In this document: positions 22,685 to 31,885 of the stretch, in pieces
Layout of the letters: each line of letters starts with the position of its first letter
How positions within the stretch are numbered: the stretch's first letter is position 1
Assembly: GCA_016786925.1 (NCBI GenBank)
Contig: JAEUTU010000130.1
Location: forward strand, 1 to 32,590
Direction of reading: 5' to 3'
DNA from: Bacteroidia bacterium
GTDB taxonomy: Bacteria > Bacteroidota > Bacteroidia > 2-12-FULL-35-15
DNA: 32,590 nt
Position numbers and translations under genes: made by a program
The notes under the pieces: generated by a model
The model's database searches: none
The model's input: the letters and a program-made list of their open reading frames with translations, nothing else
Told to the model about the DNA's origin: nothing

Positions 22685-25545
22685 CGCCCGCATATTCCTT
22701 TAAAACTGCAATATTCGCAGTTGCTTGTTTCTGTTGTTTGTAAGAATGGATTCTCCTTGTTGAATAAGCCTGAAAGGATCGCTTTTAATTGGAGTTCAAA
22801 TTCATTCAGATGCTCCTCATTTAATTTGTCTTCTTTCCGGATCTTAACGGTTTTTAAGCCTTCACTTAATTTCCTGAAGCTGATAATGCCTGAGCATATA
22901 TTATTGCTTATATGCGGATTCATTTTTTGATACATATACGCATAGCTCAAGAGCTGAAAACTTTTCGCCAACTCGCTATTGTCGATCAATCCTTCCCATT
23001 CTTCTATTTGTAGTTCTTTATTTTCCGCTTGTCCCGTTTTATAGTCGATGATGCGCACCTGACTTCCAAAATTATCTATCCTGTCGGCTTTCCCTTGAAT
23101 TTTTATGGGTTTACCAATGTCGATCGTAGTGTGTAATTCCTCTTCTAATGCTTTTATGAATAAAGGTTTTGAATTTTTAGAAGCTTCCGAAATTGTTTCG
23201 ATCTCTTCTTTCAAAAAGTTATTGATGAATTTTAATGCGACTTTATAGGTCAGCAAATTCTTACCATAGCTGATCTCCGCCTTGCTGTAGTGCTTTTCAA
23301 AGCTGCTAGAAGTTAATTCTTCTGTTAATGGCAACATGCTTTTTACGTCTGCTGCTGATATATTCTTTCCAATGAATGGGGTGTATAATTGTTCCAATAC
23401 TTCATGCACTACATTTCCGAGTGTATCGGCTCCAATCGTTTCTTCTACTTCTTCCACTTCTTTTAATCTGGCAATGGAATGGAAATAAAACTGTAAAGAA
23501 CAATTCCTGTATTTATTCAGAGTAGAAGGGGAGAAGCCTTTATCTGCCATTAGCTCCAAACGTTCCATAATCTCCGGTGTTTTGTGGATAATGATCTCAT
23601 TGCCCAGGTCAGCCAGAATAGGAATGTTCACCAATTGCTCGCTGATCTTCACATTGGGATTTATCTTTGGTAATTCATGTAATAACTGTGTAACAAAACG
23701 GCTTTTTTCACCACCACCCAAAGCATCGCTCTCCGTATTGTAAAGCAAATAGATGTTTTTTGCTCTTTGCAATAAGCGGTAGAAATGATAAGAGAAGATC
23801 GCATCTTTATCACTATAGGTCGGTAATCCGAAATAGCGTTTTAACTCAAATGGAATGAAAGAGTTGACTGTTTTGGCCGATGGCAATATATCTTCATTAC
23901 AGGATAATAATACCACATTCTCAAAATCAAGTGTACGTGTTTCCAACATCCCCATCACTTGCAGACCCATCAGCGGTTCACCGTAAAACGGTAATCCTGT
24001 TCCTCTCACGATCAAGTTTAGAATACTGCGGAGTGTTTTAATGGTATCAATAGATGAATGGTACTCATCCATGAGCGACTGAATACGCTTAGATATCTTG
24101 GTAAATGCAAAAAGATATTCTAATTCCAAGCTGGTTAGATTGTTCTCTTTTTTATCCGTTTGAGCAATGATCCCATCTTTCAAAACATCGATCACATAAT
24201 TCATGCATTGAATAGCATCTGAAGGCTTTTGCCAATGCTGAAAAAACGGTTTGATGATCGACCAGGCAGCTAATTGCTCTTCCGTTAAATGTTTTTCGAT
24301 GGTAGCATGTGATGCAAAAACAATATTGCGTTTTTGTATCAGCTCTATGATCGGTTTGGCACTTAAGCGTTCTTCCTTTTTGTATAATGCTATATTCGTA
24401 TAAGGATGTGCCAGTAGTTTAATGATATCGGCATGGTAAAAGCTATAATTACTTTTTCCTGCTTGTATCGCTTTGGCATTTTCGTGCAGACTGAATATCA
24501 AATCGAAGTAACCTGCAATAGGCGTATTTCTGAGCGGATAGCTCATTGTTACGTTGATATCTTTCAGGTCTTTCGGTAAGGAATGCAGCACAGGGAATAA
24601 TAAATTTTCATCAGCGAGCACCAGAGCTGTGTTTTGCAGACTAGGAGAGTGTTGCTGAATATCTGAAATGATATTTCCTGCTACTTTTGCTTGCGCAATG
24701 TTTTTTGCTGCGCCAATTACTGAAATGTTTTTAGCTTCTGTCCCCAGAAGGTCTTCTTTTATGTCAATATTGTTTTCTGCTTTCTTTTTATACTTGCCGG
24801 ATGTGTCGTGTTTGCGGTAAAAACGACCCGCTTCCTGGATTTTATCATCGGCATAATAATGGTCGGTATCCCAAATGATTTCCGCCATTCCAGCATCCAG
24901 CAGTTTTTCTATGATCACTTCTTCCGCTTTGTTAAGCGCATTGAAGCCTGCAAAGATGATCTTCTTCCAAGGATGCTTTTTTACTCTTACTTCGGGATCA
25001 GTAGCTACTATTTTATAAGCTAAACCTTGATACGCCTGATGCTTTTCTAACAAGCGTTTTTGAAGATCTTCATAATACGTTCCCAGCAATTGCCAGAAAT
25101 CAAGATATTGCTTTTGAAAATCGGTGAGTTCTTCGCCATTTAGCGACCAGGTTTCCAGCTCTTTGATGTCTTTCAGGTTGCCGAATAAGCGTTTGTGATC
25201 AACCAGATAACGGTCGATCTCATTAAAATCGCTCAACAATGTTTGTCCCCATTTGCTGAATTCATCAAATGTTTCACTGTTGTTCTTATTGCAAGCTTTC
25301 ACCGTTTCGTAAAGCTCAAACAAAAGTGTCGTGGTTTCTGCATTTTGCAGTTCCGATAATAAGGCTACAAAATCTTCGGTGGCAAAAATGGTTGGCGCAA
25401 AAAAGGTTTTGTCCAGCTTTTTGGCGAAATAGGTCTTTAAAAACAATCCGGCCCTCCGGTTAGGAAGTACAATGCACAAGTCGCTGATGGCATCGCCATG
25501 CTTCGCATACAAGTGATCGACTGTTTTTTCCAGGAAGGACTGCAT
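22681..25545 (-). CDS. addB: AddB-like PD-(D/E)XK nuclease subunit
   Basis: The nuclease and inactive-helicase subunit of an AddAB-type double-strand-break resection enzyme. The N-terminus (LCIVLPNRRAGLFLKTYFAK) is the UvrD-fold start without a Walker A GKT, typical of AddB. The C-terminal nuclease domain has HEVLEQLY, KADRID and IIDYKTGQ, with D834 and K836 as catalytic residues. Four cysteines fit the AddB iron-sulfur cluster: C682 (RNCSLQFYFH) and C943, C946, C952 in CEYCSFKGICGR at the very end. The length of 954 is normal for Bacteroidota. The addA partner lies 3.1 kb upstream on the same strand, separated by three unrelated genes. Both should load RecA and degrade linear DNA. Confidence 0.88.
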   Translation of the reverse strand: MQSFLEKTVDHLYAKHGDAISDLCIVLPNRRAGLFLKTYFAKKLDKTFFAPTIFATEDFVALLSELQNAETTTLLFELYETVKACNKNNSETFDEFSKWGQTLLSDFNEIDRYLVDHKRLFGNLKDIKELETWSLNGEELTDFQKQYLDFWQLLGTYYEDLQKRLLEKHQAYQGLAYKIVATDPEVRVKKHPWKKIIFAGFNALNKAEEVIIEKLLDAGMAEIIWDTDHYYADDKIQEAGRFYRKHDTSGKYKKKAENNIDIKEDLLGTEAKNISVIGAAKNIAQAKVAGNIISDIQQHSPSLQNTALVLADENLLFPVLHSLPKDLKDINVTMSYPLRNTPIAGYFDLIFSLHENAKAIQAGKSNYSFYHADIIKLLAHPYTNIALYKKEERLSAKPIIELIQKRNIVFASHATIEKHLTEEQLAAWSIIKPFFQHWQKPSDAIQCMNYVIDVLKDGIIAQTDKKENNLTSLELEYLFAFTKISKRIQSLMDEYHSSIDTIKTLRSILNLIVRGTGLPFYGEPLMGLQVMGMLETRTLDFENVVLLSCNEDILPSAKTVNSFIPFELKRYFGLPTYSDKDAIFSYHFYRLLQRAKNIYLLYNTESDALGGGEKSRFVTQLLHELPKINPNVKISEQLVNIPILADLGNEIIIHKTPEIMERLELMADKGFSPSTLNKYRNCSLQFYFHSIARLKEVEEVEETIGADTLGNVVHEVLEQLYTPFIGKNISAADVKSMLPLTEELTSSSFEKHYSKAEISYGKNLLTYKVALKFINNFLKEEIETISEASKNSKPLFIKALEEELHTTIDIGKPIKIQGKADRIDNFGSQVRIIDYKTGQAENKELQIEEWEGLIDNSELAKSFQLLSYAYMYQKMNPHISNNICSGIISFRKLSEGLKTVKIRKEDKLNEEHLNEFELQLKAILSGLFNKENPFLQTTETSNCEYCSFKGICGR

Positions 25546-25621
25546 AAAGAATCTACAATTAAAATGTAAATATAAAAATACTAATTGGTAATATTGTTAC
25601 GTTATTCTCAAAAGAATACAC

Positions 25622-26182
25622 ATGAAAAAAGCAGTCCATCTATCCGTTTTATCATCGTTCATTGCGATGAGTTCGATCGTAGCACAATCAGCTAAAGAGC
25701 AGGCTGCTACTGATGCTTGTCCATCATGGAGCAGCAAAAAAAAGATGAACAGTTCGGGTGTTTACATTCCTGAATCAAGTAAAAAGGCTGCTAATAAAGA
25801 ATTGAATAATTTCAGTTCTCCTAAATATCAATATTTGTTTGCCTATAAAACGGCAGGAAAAGTGGCTGAGCATTCGCAAACTCAAAACACAACCAAAAGA
25901 TCAACTGCGAAAGCTGAATCTAAAGCAGCTGTTGTTGCGGAGCCAAAGCAGGAGGAACCGGTAAAAGTACTTCCAACGAATGTTCCGATTGTAGTAAAAG
26001 AAAAAGAGGTGCAGAGAACGGAACCGGCTTCAGGAGTAGTGGCTGCTTCAGAAGAAAAAACGCAAGAAGTATCTACTGAAAAGAAAGAGAAAAAAGTATA
26101 CAAGACAACTCGTGTGAAAAAACACTGGTTCAAAAAGATAAAACTAAGAAGAAAGAAAGCGGCTGATTGCCCTGATTTTTAA
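25622..26182 (+). CDS. Secreted lysine-rich low-complexity protein
   Basis: No family recognised. A signal peptide (MKKAVHLSVLSSFIAMSSIVAQ) is followed by a short segment with one cysteine (DACPSWSS). A long disordered stretch rich in Lys, Glu, Ala and Thr comes next (about 85-165), and a strongly basic tail (VYKTTRVKKHWFKKIKLRRK) ends in a second cysteine (ADCPDF). There are no enzyme motifs. The basic tail might contact nucleic acid, lipid A or peptidoglycan, but this is a guess. It lies 76 bp from the divergent addB start and is coupled to the next gene by a 1-bp gap. Confidence 0.7.
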   Translation: MKKAVHLSVLSSFIAMSSIVAQSAKEQAATDACPSWSSKKKMNSSGVYIPESSKKAANKELNNFSSPKYQYLFAYKTAGKVAEHSQTQNTTKRSTAKAESKAAVVAEPKQEEPVKVLPTNVPIVVKEKEVQRTEPASGVVAASEEKTQEVSTEKKEKKVYKTTRVKKHWFKKIKLRRKKAADCPDF

Positions 26183-26183
26183 T

Positions 26184-26423
26184 ATGGACATGACATTTCC
26201 TCAATACCGAAAATATAAGAATGAACGGTCTTATTTTAAGATAGCATCTATGAATGAGTGGGAAGAGATACAGATCATCGGCTCTAAATGTGTCATCAAC
26301 AAATTTGAAGTAAAGATCCTGCCCGACAGAAATTTCATACAGGATATGTTGTTTGAGTATGCTGAGAATTGGGAAGCAATAGAGGAGAAGGAATATGAAA
26401 CGATAAAAGCAAAGGTTCAATAA
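26184..26423 (+). CDS. Conserved-looking small hypothetical protein
   Basis: The 79-residue product (MTFPQYRKYKNERSYFKIAS, then WEEIQIIGSKCVINKF and LPDRNFIQDMLF) is compact and mixed alpha/beta, with no signal peptide, so it is probably cytosolic. The start is fixed by its position 1 bp after the previous stop. It closes with a clear terminator, which supports a real two-gene unit. I assign no function. Confidence 0.75.
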   Translation: MDMTFPQYRKYKNERSYFKIASMNEWEEIQIIGSKCVINKFEVKILPDRNFIQDMLFEYAENWEAIEEKEYETIKAKVQ

Positions 26424-26455
26424 AAAAGCCTCCTGAATTTCAGGAGGCTTTTTTT
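26422..26455. terminator. Bidirectional rho-independent terminator
   Basis: AAAAAAGCCTCCTGA pairs with TCAGGAGGCTTTTTT around a short loop, with T-tracts on both strands. It lies between the convergent genes at 26184 and 26473 and can end both. Confidence 0.92.
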
Positions 26456-26472
26456 GTATTGCATTGTATCGT

Positions 26473-28530
26473 TTACCAGATCTCAGCTCTTTCAGCTTTC
26501 GGACGGTACATTTTATCGCCTTCTTTCACGCCAAATGCATCATAAAATTCCTGCATATTGCTTAAAGGACCATTCCCACGGAAGTTACCCGGTGAATGAG
26601 GATTTGTTTGTACCATGTTTTTCAAGTATTCCGGACGCATATTGCCTCTCCATCCTTGAGCCCACGCCATAAAGAAACGTTGTTCTGCAGTGAATCCATC
26701 AATTTTTTCAGGAGCCGGTTTGCCTTCCAATGATTTCTTGAATGCATAGTAAGAGATCGTTAAACCACCTAAGTCAGCAATGTTTTCTCCTAATGTTAAT
26801 TCACCATTCACATGCATGCTGTCGATCGCTACATACGAATTGAATTGTTTCACAAGGATATCTGTTTTTGCTTTGAATTTGGTTTTGTCTTCTTCAGTCC
26901 ACCAGTTCTTTAAATTACCATCACCATCAAACTGTGATCCCTCATCATCAAAACCATGAGTGAACTCGTGTCCGATGATCGCACCCATTGCACCGTAGTT
27001 AACAGCATCGTCAGCATCCGGATTAAAGAAGATCGGTTGCATGATACCTGCAGGGAATACGATCTCATTCATTGGAGGATTGTAATATGCATTGATCGTT
27101 GGAGGAGTCATTAACCACTCTGTTTTATCAATTGGCTTACCCAACTTATCCAGGTTCAATGCAAACTCGTATTTGTTAGCATTTAAGAAGTTTTGAACGA
27201 ATGAGTTTCTATTGATCTCTAAAGATGAATAGTCTTTCCATTTATCAGGATAACCCAGTTTACGAGTGAATTTCTTTAACTTTTCGATTGCTTTTGTTTT
27301 TGTTTCCGCACTCATCCAGTCGCGAGTTTTGATACGCTCTTCGTAAGCAGCAGTAAGGTTGTCCACCATTTCATTTACACGTTTTTTACTTTCTTCAGTA
27401 AAGTGTTTTTGAACGAATAATTGACCTAATGCATCACCCAACGCTTTGTCGGTTGCTTCCAACGCTGTTTTCCAACGTGGTTTCATTGCAGGGATTCCCA
27501 TTAAAGTAGTACCATAGAAATTAAAATGCTCTTTTACAAGATCATCACTTAACTTGCTGGAAGTAGCATCGATCAAGTTCCAACGCAAGTATGTTTTCCA
27601 GTCGTTGATCGAAACTGCTTTTAACTGTTTGTTTAACTCTTTGTAAAAATCAGGTTGTGCAATGATCACGTTAGCAACGTTTTTTGCACCAATTCCTTCA
27701 AAGTATAAATTCCAGTTAAGAGCAGGAGTAAGCTCCGTTAATTCCTTAAGTGTTTTTTTGTTGTATTGTTTTTCCGGATCACGCATATCCACTTTTGTCA
27801 TGGATGCTTTTGCAAAATTGGTTTCAATTCCAAAAATAACGTTCGCATTCTTTTCAGCTACTTCCGGTTTATCACCTAATAATTTGAACATATTCGCAAT
27901 ATGCTCTTTGTAGGCTTTCTGAATTCCTAAAGTACGTTCATCTTTATTTGTATAATAATCTCTATCAGGTAATCCGATACCACCTTGGTAGTATTGTAAG
28001 ATGTATTCAGTAGAGATCTTTGGATCTTGACCCACATATCCGCCAAACATAGGGTTAACACCCATGGTATGCCAGCGTGATACCAATTTGATCAAGTCAT
28101 CGGTTGTTTTAATATTCTCAATAGCTGCAAACTCATCTTTTAAAGGAGCAGCACCATCTTTATTCAATTTAACAGAATCCATAGCTGCTGAATAGAAATC
28201 ACCGATCTTTTGAGTGTTACTGCCCGGTTTTGCCGCTTTATCAGCAGCAGCTTCTTCTAAAATTGCTTTTAGTTTGGCTTTGTTTTGTTTATCTAACTCG
28301 TTGAAACTTCCCCAACGACTTTCTGTTTCAGGGATTGGATTGTTTTTCGTCCAGTTTCCATTCACAAATTGATAAAAGTCATCAACCGGACGAACGGTAC
28401 TGTCAATATTCGCAATATCGATCCCGGTATTTTTAGGTTTGTTGGTTTCTTCGTGCTTTGTTTCACCACCACAAGCAACCAATGCTGTAATAGCAACAAA
28501 TGAAGAGATCTTTAAAATGTTCTTATTCAT
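26473..28530 (-). CDS. M13 family metallopeptidase (neprilysin/PepO-like) lipoprotein
   Basis: This zinc endopeptidase of family M13 is 685 residues, the usual size. The N-terminus MNKNILKISSFVAITALVAC carries a lipobox (C20), so the enzyme is probably anchored to a periplasmic membrane face rather than cytosolic. The zinc site is complete: H521, E522 and H525 in IIGHEFTHGFDDEG, and the third ligand E582 in LGENIADLGGL. The substrate-binding NAYYNPPMNEIVFPAGI precedes it. The family C-terminus FYDAFGVKEGDKMYRP ends in IW, as in other members. It has its own promoter and lies between addA and addB, functionally unrelated to them. Confidence 0.95.
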   Translation of the reverse strand: MNKNILKISSFVAITALVACGGETKHEETNKPKNTGIDIANIDSTVRPVDDFYQFVNGNWTKNNPIPETESRWGSFNELDKQNKAKLKAILEEAAADKAAKPGSNTQKIGDFYSAAMDSVKLNKDGAAPLKDEFAAIENIKTTDDLIKLVSRWHTMGVNPMFGGYVGQDPKISTEYILQYYQGGIGLPDRDYYTNKDERTLGIQKAYKEHIANMFKLLGDKPEVAEKNANVIFGIETNFAKASMTKVDMRDPEKQYNKKTLKELTELTPALNWNLYFEGIGAKNVANVIIAQPDFYKELNKQLKAVSINDWKTYLRWNLIDATSSKLSDDLVKEHFNFYGTTLMGIPAMKPRWKTALEATDKALGDALGQLFVQKHFTEESKKRVNEMVDNLTAAYEERIKTRDWMSAETKTKAIEKLKKFTRKLGYPDKWKDYSSLEINRNSFVQNFLNANKYEFALNLDKLGKPIDKTEWLMTPPTINAYYNPPMNEIVFPAGIMQPIFFNPDADDAVNYGAMGAIIGHEFTHGFDDEGSQFDGDGNLKNWWTEEDKTKFKAKTDILVKQFNSYVAIDSMHVNGELTLGENIADLGGLTISYYAFKKSLEGKPAPEKIDGFTAEQRFFMAWAQGWRGNMRPEYLKNMVQTNPHSPGNFRGNGPLSNMQEFYDAFGVKEGDKMYRPKAERAEIW

Positions 28531-28551
28531 GTCTGTTTAGAATTTGAGTAG

Positions 28552-28583
28552 CGAATTTAGGCTAAAATCTTAAGCCTGCAAAA
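28552..28583 (-). promoter_or_regulatory. Full -33/-7 promoter of the M13 peptidase gene
   Basis: On the minus strand TTTTG (28583-28579), a 19-bp spacer and TAAATTCG (28559-28552) match the Bacteroidota promoter TTTG-N19-TAnnTTTG with one mismatch in the -7 box. The ATG lies 21 bp downstream. This is the best two-part promoter match in the window. Confidence 0.55.
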
Positions 28584-28634
28584 TGATTTTGTCGAATGGT
28601 CTTTAAGGATGATAAGTGGATGAAAAAGAGTGGT

Positions 28635-31600
28635 TTAGGCGTAAACGATCTTTTCTTTTTCAATATAGATCAAAAGCTTTTCCGTGACAGTATAACCCAT
28701 TTGATGAAGAAGGTCGGCATAACCCTGTACCTGTTGTTTATGCTCCCGTTTTTCTTCTCCTGTTTTATAATCGATGATGGCTGCTGTTTTGTCTTTGATC
28801 ACAATCCTATCCGGTCGGAACATTTCTCCGCTGGCAGTAATGATCTCCATTTCATTCTTTACAATTAATCCTTTTTCAAAATAAGGTTTTAGCTCTTGTT
28901 TGGAAAGTAGAGTAGGTAATGTTTGAAGCAATTCTTTTTGTTCTTCCTGATCGATCAAACCCTCCTGGAACATACTCTCAACAGCCGTTAGTATATCATC
29001 GATAGAAATGATCCTTGACAATGCGGTATGCACCATCACTCCATGATCTTTTTTTGTTTCCGAGATAGTGGTATTCCAGATACTTGGTGCGGCTGTTCGC
29101 ATTTTAATAGCATCACGCCATTGGTTGGAATTAAAGCTTTTTAATTCAAAGTTATTAGAAGGAGCACTTTCATGTTTTTGCTCATGTGCTTGTGCCTCAC
29201 CAAAGGTATAGATATTCTGTCCGGGATTCAGTTGCTCTTTTATTGTGTAATAATAACTGAAAATATCTGTCACAGAGTTGATCTTGTCTTTTGGTGCCGA
29301 CTGTTTGCCTGTTAAAATATACAATCGTTCTTCCGGACGGGTAAGCGCCACATACAATACATTTAAACTGTCAAGCAATGTCTTATTCTCTTCTTCTTCG
29401 TATAGCTCCGCAAAAGGAGTCTCCAACAGGTCTTTGCTCGTAGGAACGATCGCAGATGGTAAGTTGTTTAGTTTCTCATTTTCCAGATCGATCCACAGAT
29501 TGTCTTTTCCTTTTTTTACTTGCGCATGCGAGAAAGGGAGGATCACTACCGGAAATTCCAATCCTTTCGAACGGTGAATGCTCATGATACGGACAGCATT
29601 GATACCCTGCGGAACAATGAGTGATACTTTGTCTTTTTTCTCCGACCAGTATTCTAAAAAGTCGTTCAGGTTGTTGTTCTTTTTAAGTGTGTAGTTCAAT
29701 ACTTCATCTAAAAAGAATTGGATATAAGCATTCGGTTTTTCATTTAAGCGGAACAAACGGATCAGTGTTTCGCACAATTCATATACGGGGATCTTGGCCA
29801 ACTGATGGTAATTGAATTCAGGAGCTACTGATTGTATCAGCATATTCATCTCTTTACTGGCTTTCTCTTTTATCAAGCTGTTCAGATCCTGGTCAATGAT
29901 ATATTTCTTCGCGATCAGGTATTCTACAATTTCGGCATGCACAATGATATCTGCATTGTTGGCCAGGTATTTTAAAAGTGAATAGATGAAATTGATCTCG
30001 GTCGATTTGTTCAATAACAATGAATCGGAGGAGATCACCTCAATCCCGCGTTCTGTTAAGTAATTGGCGATCTCGCTGCCATCGGTGTTTTTACGCACCA
30101 GAACAGCAATGTCTTTTAGCTGGTAGTTGTCCTTTTGTAATTCATGGATCAGCTCCAATGTACGTTGTTTATTGTATTCTTTGAATTCCTCTTTTTGTTG
30201 TTCAATGAATTCTACTTGTACAAATCCACCTTTATTTTCAGGATTAAATCCTTGTTCCAAGTCATTGTAAATGCTCTGGTATTTGGCATTCAGCTTTCCG
30301 GATAGAATACGGAATAGGTCGTTGTTGAATTCAATGATCTCCCGTTTACTTCTGAAATTGTTCTTTAATACTTGTGGATTATGATTTCTTTCCAAAGCAG
30401 CTTCCCGCTCCAGCACCAAAGGATTATCATTATGTGCAAATACTTTTGGAAGCACTGCAAATTGTTCTACCTCACCACCACGCCAGCGGTAAATGGCCTG
30501 TTTTCCATCGCCTACAAGCATGGTGAAATGTCCGCTTGCCAATGAATTGTCAATCAGTGGCAATAGATTTTGAAACTGCAGAACAGAGGTATCCTGAAAC
30601 TCATCGATCAGGTAGTTGTTGTAACGCTCACCCAATCGTTCATAGATAAATGGAATAGGCTCATTTAACACGATCTTCGCGATCATTTTATTGAATTCCG
30701 AAATGTGTAAAATATTATTCTCTGCTTTGTATTCCATCATCAACTTCTCGATCTCATTCAATACGGCTAATGAATAGATATTTCTATTGATGAGTTGGAA
30801 AAGAATATATTCTGAGTGTCTGTTTTCTTTGATGATCTGTATCGAGTTAAATAGGTCGAGTAATTGCGACTTTATCGACTCAATCGCAGCGATATTTTCT
30901 TTTGATACTTTTCCTCCGGGCCATTTATCTTCTCCAACAGTTGTTTTAACATAGGAATTGGGGGCGATCTTACTTATATCTTTTTTAGATAAGCGTTCAA
31001 AGTATTTATAGATCCCTTTATCACTCTGATAAAATTCTTTTGATGTTAAACCTGCTTTAACAATTAATTCAATAGCCTTTTTCCCAAGTCCGGAAAGTTC
31101 ATTTTCAAATTGTTTGATCGAAGCATTTAATGTTTCTTTGATCTTAAAAAAATCATCGATGCTTAGCTCTTTTAATTTTTCAATGTAGATGGTGCCTTCT
31201 TCGGTCAGTAAGTTCTTTGCAAATTCTTTCAGATCGTTCTCAATGTGCCAACTCTTTTCATCATCTGCTTTGTTCTCCGTAAATTCGATCAGTACTTTAG
31301 TGAGTTGTTCGTTGCTGCCGGTTTGAGCGATCAAGAGGTCAATGGCTTGAGTTAATAATTTATCATCATCCATCTCAATATCAAAACTCATGGGTATCTT
31401 CAGATCGAAGGCGAAGGTGCGAACCACCTTATGAACAAAGCTATCAATCGTTCCGATCGCAAAATCGGAATAGTTATGCAAAATAGAACTCAATACTCTT
31501 TTTGCACGTTCACGAATGATCGTATCTGTGAGTGGAGTGGGTGTATTTAGTTTTTTATGTTCTTTTAAAATGTTCAGCAAGGTTTTACTTCCTCCACTGA

Positions 31601-31823
31601 TAGTAGAATGATCATCGGCCGACAGTTCTTTCAGTGCTTTGATGATCCTTTCTTTCATTTCATTGGCGGCCTTGTTGGTGAAGGTGATCGCCAAAATATG
31701 TTTATAGGCTTGAGGAGGATCATTCGGATCGTTCAATGCCAATGCCAAATACTCCTTTACCAAGGTAAAGGTCTTGCCCGAGCCGGCAGATGATTTATAG
31801 ATGGTAAAATTCTTTTCTGACAT
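28635..31823 (-). CDS. addA: AddA-like UvrD-family helicase-nuclease
   Basis: The ATP-dependent helicase and nuclease subunit of the AddAB repair enzyme. SF1 motifs appear in order: Walker A YKSSAGSGKTF (13-18 is AGSGKT), Ia ILAITFTNKAANEMKERI, II YLIDEFQDTS, III MLVGDGKQAIYRWRGGE, IV LKNNFRSKREII, V IMSIHRSKGLEFPVVIL and VI LNVLYVALTRPEERLYI. The C-terminal nuclease has RPDRIVIKDKTAAIIDYKTGE with D1018 and K1020. At 1062 residues it is full length. The ATG at 31823 starts just before the Walker A strand, as expected. Between addA and addB lie the M13 gene and the two-gene plus-strand unit, so the two subunits are made from separate transcripts. Confidence 0.92.
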   Translation of the reverse strand: MSEKNFTIYKSSAGSGKTFTLVKEYLALALNDPNDPPQAYKHILAITFTNKAANEMKERIIKALKELSADDHSTISGGSKTLLNILKEHKKLNTPTPLTDTIIRERAKRVLSSILHNYSDFAIGTIDSFVHKVVRTFAFDLKIPMSFDIEMDDDKLLTQAIDLLIAQTGSNEQLTKVLIEFTENKADDEKSWHIENDLKEFAKNLLTEEGTIYIEKLKELSIDDFFKIKETLNASIKQFENELSGLGKKAIELIVKAGLTSKEFYQSDKGIYKYFERLSKKDISKIAPNSYVKTTVGEDKWPGGKVSKENIAAIESIKSQLLDLFNSIQIIKENRHSEYILFQLINRNIYSLAVLNEIEKLMMEYKAENNILHISEFNKMIAKIVLNEPIPFIYERLGERYNNYLIDEFQDTSVLQFQNLLPLIDNSLASGHFTMLVGDGKQAIYRWRGGEVEQFAVLPKVFAHNDNPLVLEREAALERNHNPQVLKNNFRSKREIIEFNNDLFRILSGKLNAKYQSIYNDLEQGFNPENKGGFVQVEFIEQQKEEFKEYNKQRTLELIHELQKDNYQLKDIAVLVRKNTDGSEIANYLTERGIEVISSDSLLLNKSTEINFIYSLLKYLANNADIIVHAEIVEYLIAKKYIIDQDLNSLIKEKASKEMNMLIQSVAPEFNYHQLAKIPVYELCETLIRLFRLNEKPNAYIQFFLDEVLNYTLKKNNNLNDFLEYWSEKKDKVSLIVPQGINAVRIMSIHRSKGLEFPVVILPFSHAQVKKGKDNLWIDLENEKLNNLPSAIVPTSKDLLETPFAELYEEEENKTLLDSLNVLYVALTRPEERLYILTGKQSAPKDKINSVTDIFSYYYTIKEQLNPGQNIYTFGEAQAHEQKHESAPSNNFELKSFNSNQWRDAIKMRTAAPSIWNTTISETKKDHGVMVHTALSRIISIDDILTAVESMFQEGLIDQEEQKELLQTLPTLLSKQELKPYFEKGLIVKNEMEIITASGEMFRPDRIVIKDKTAAIIDYKTGEEKREHKQQVQGYADLLHQMGYTVTEKLLIYIEKEKIVYA

Positions 31824-31860
31824 GAACCTGAATCGTATTGCAAAATACAGATTTATATCG

Positions 31861-31868
31861 TAATTTTA
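31861..31868 (+). promoter_or_regulatory. Candidate -7 promoter box of the second subtilase
   Basis: TAATTTTA matches TAnnTTTG with one mismatch. TTG at 31838-31840 lies 20 bp upstream as a possible -33 element. The 62-bp divergent region shared with addA holds no other clear signal. Confidence 0.3.
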
Positions 31869-31885
31869 TAGAAATATAGTTTACC

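Noticed and set aside
22681..31823. Phage-defence nuclease-helicase system
   Set aside because: The Fe-S cysteine pattern, full SF1 motifs and typical lengths identify ordinary AddA and AddB repair subunits.
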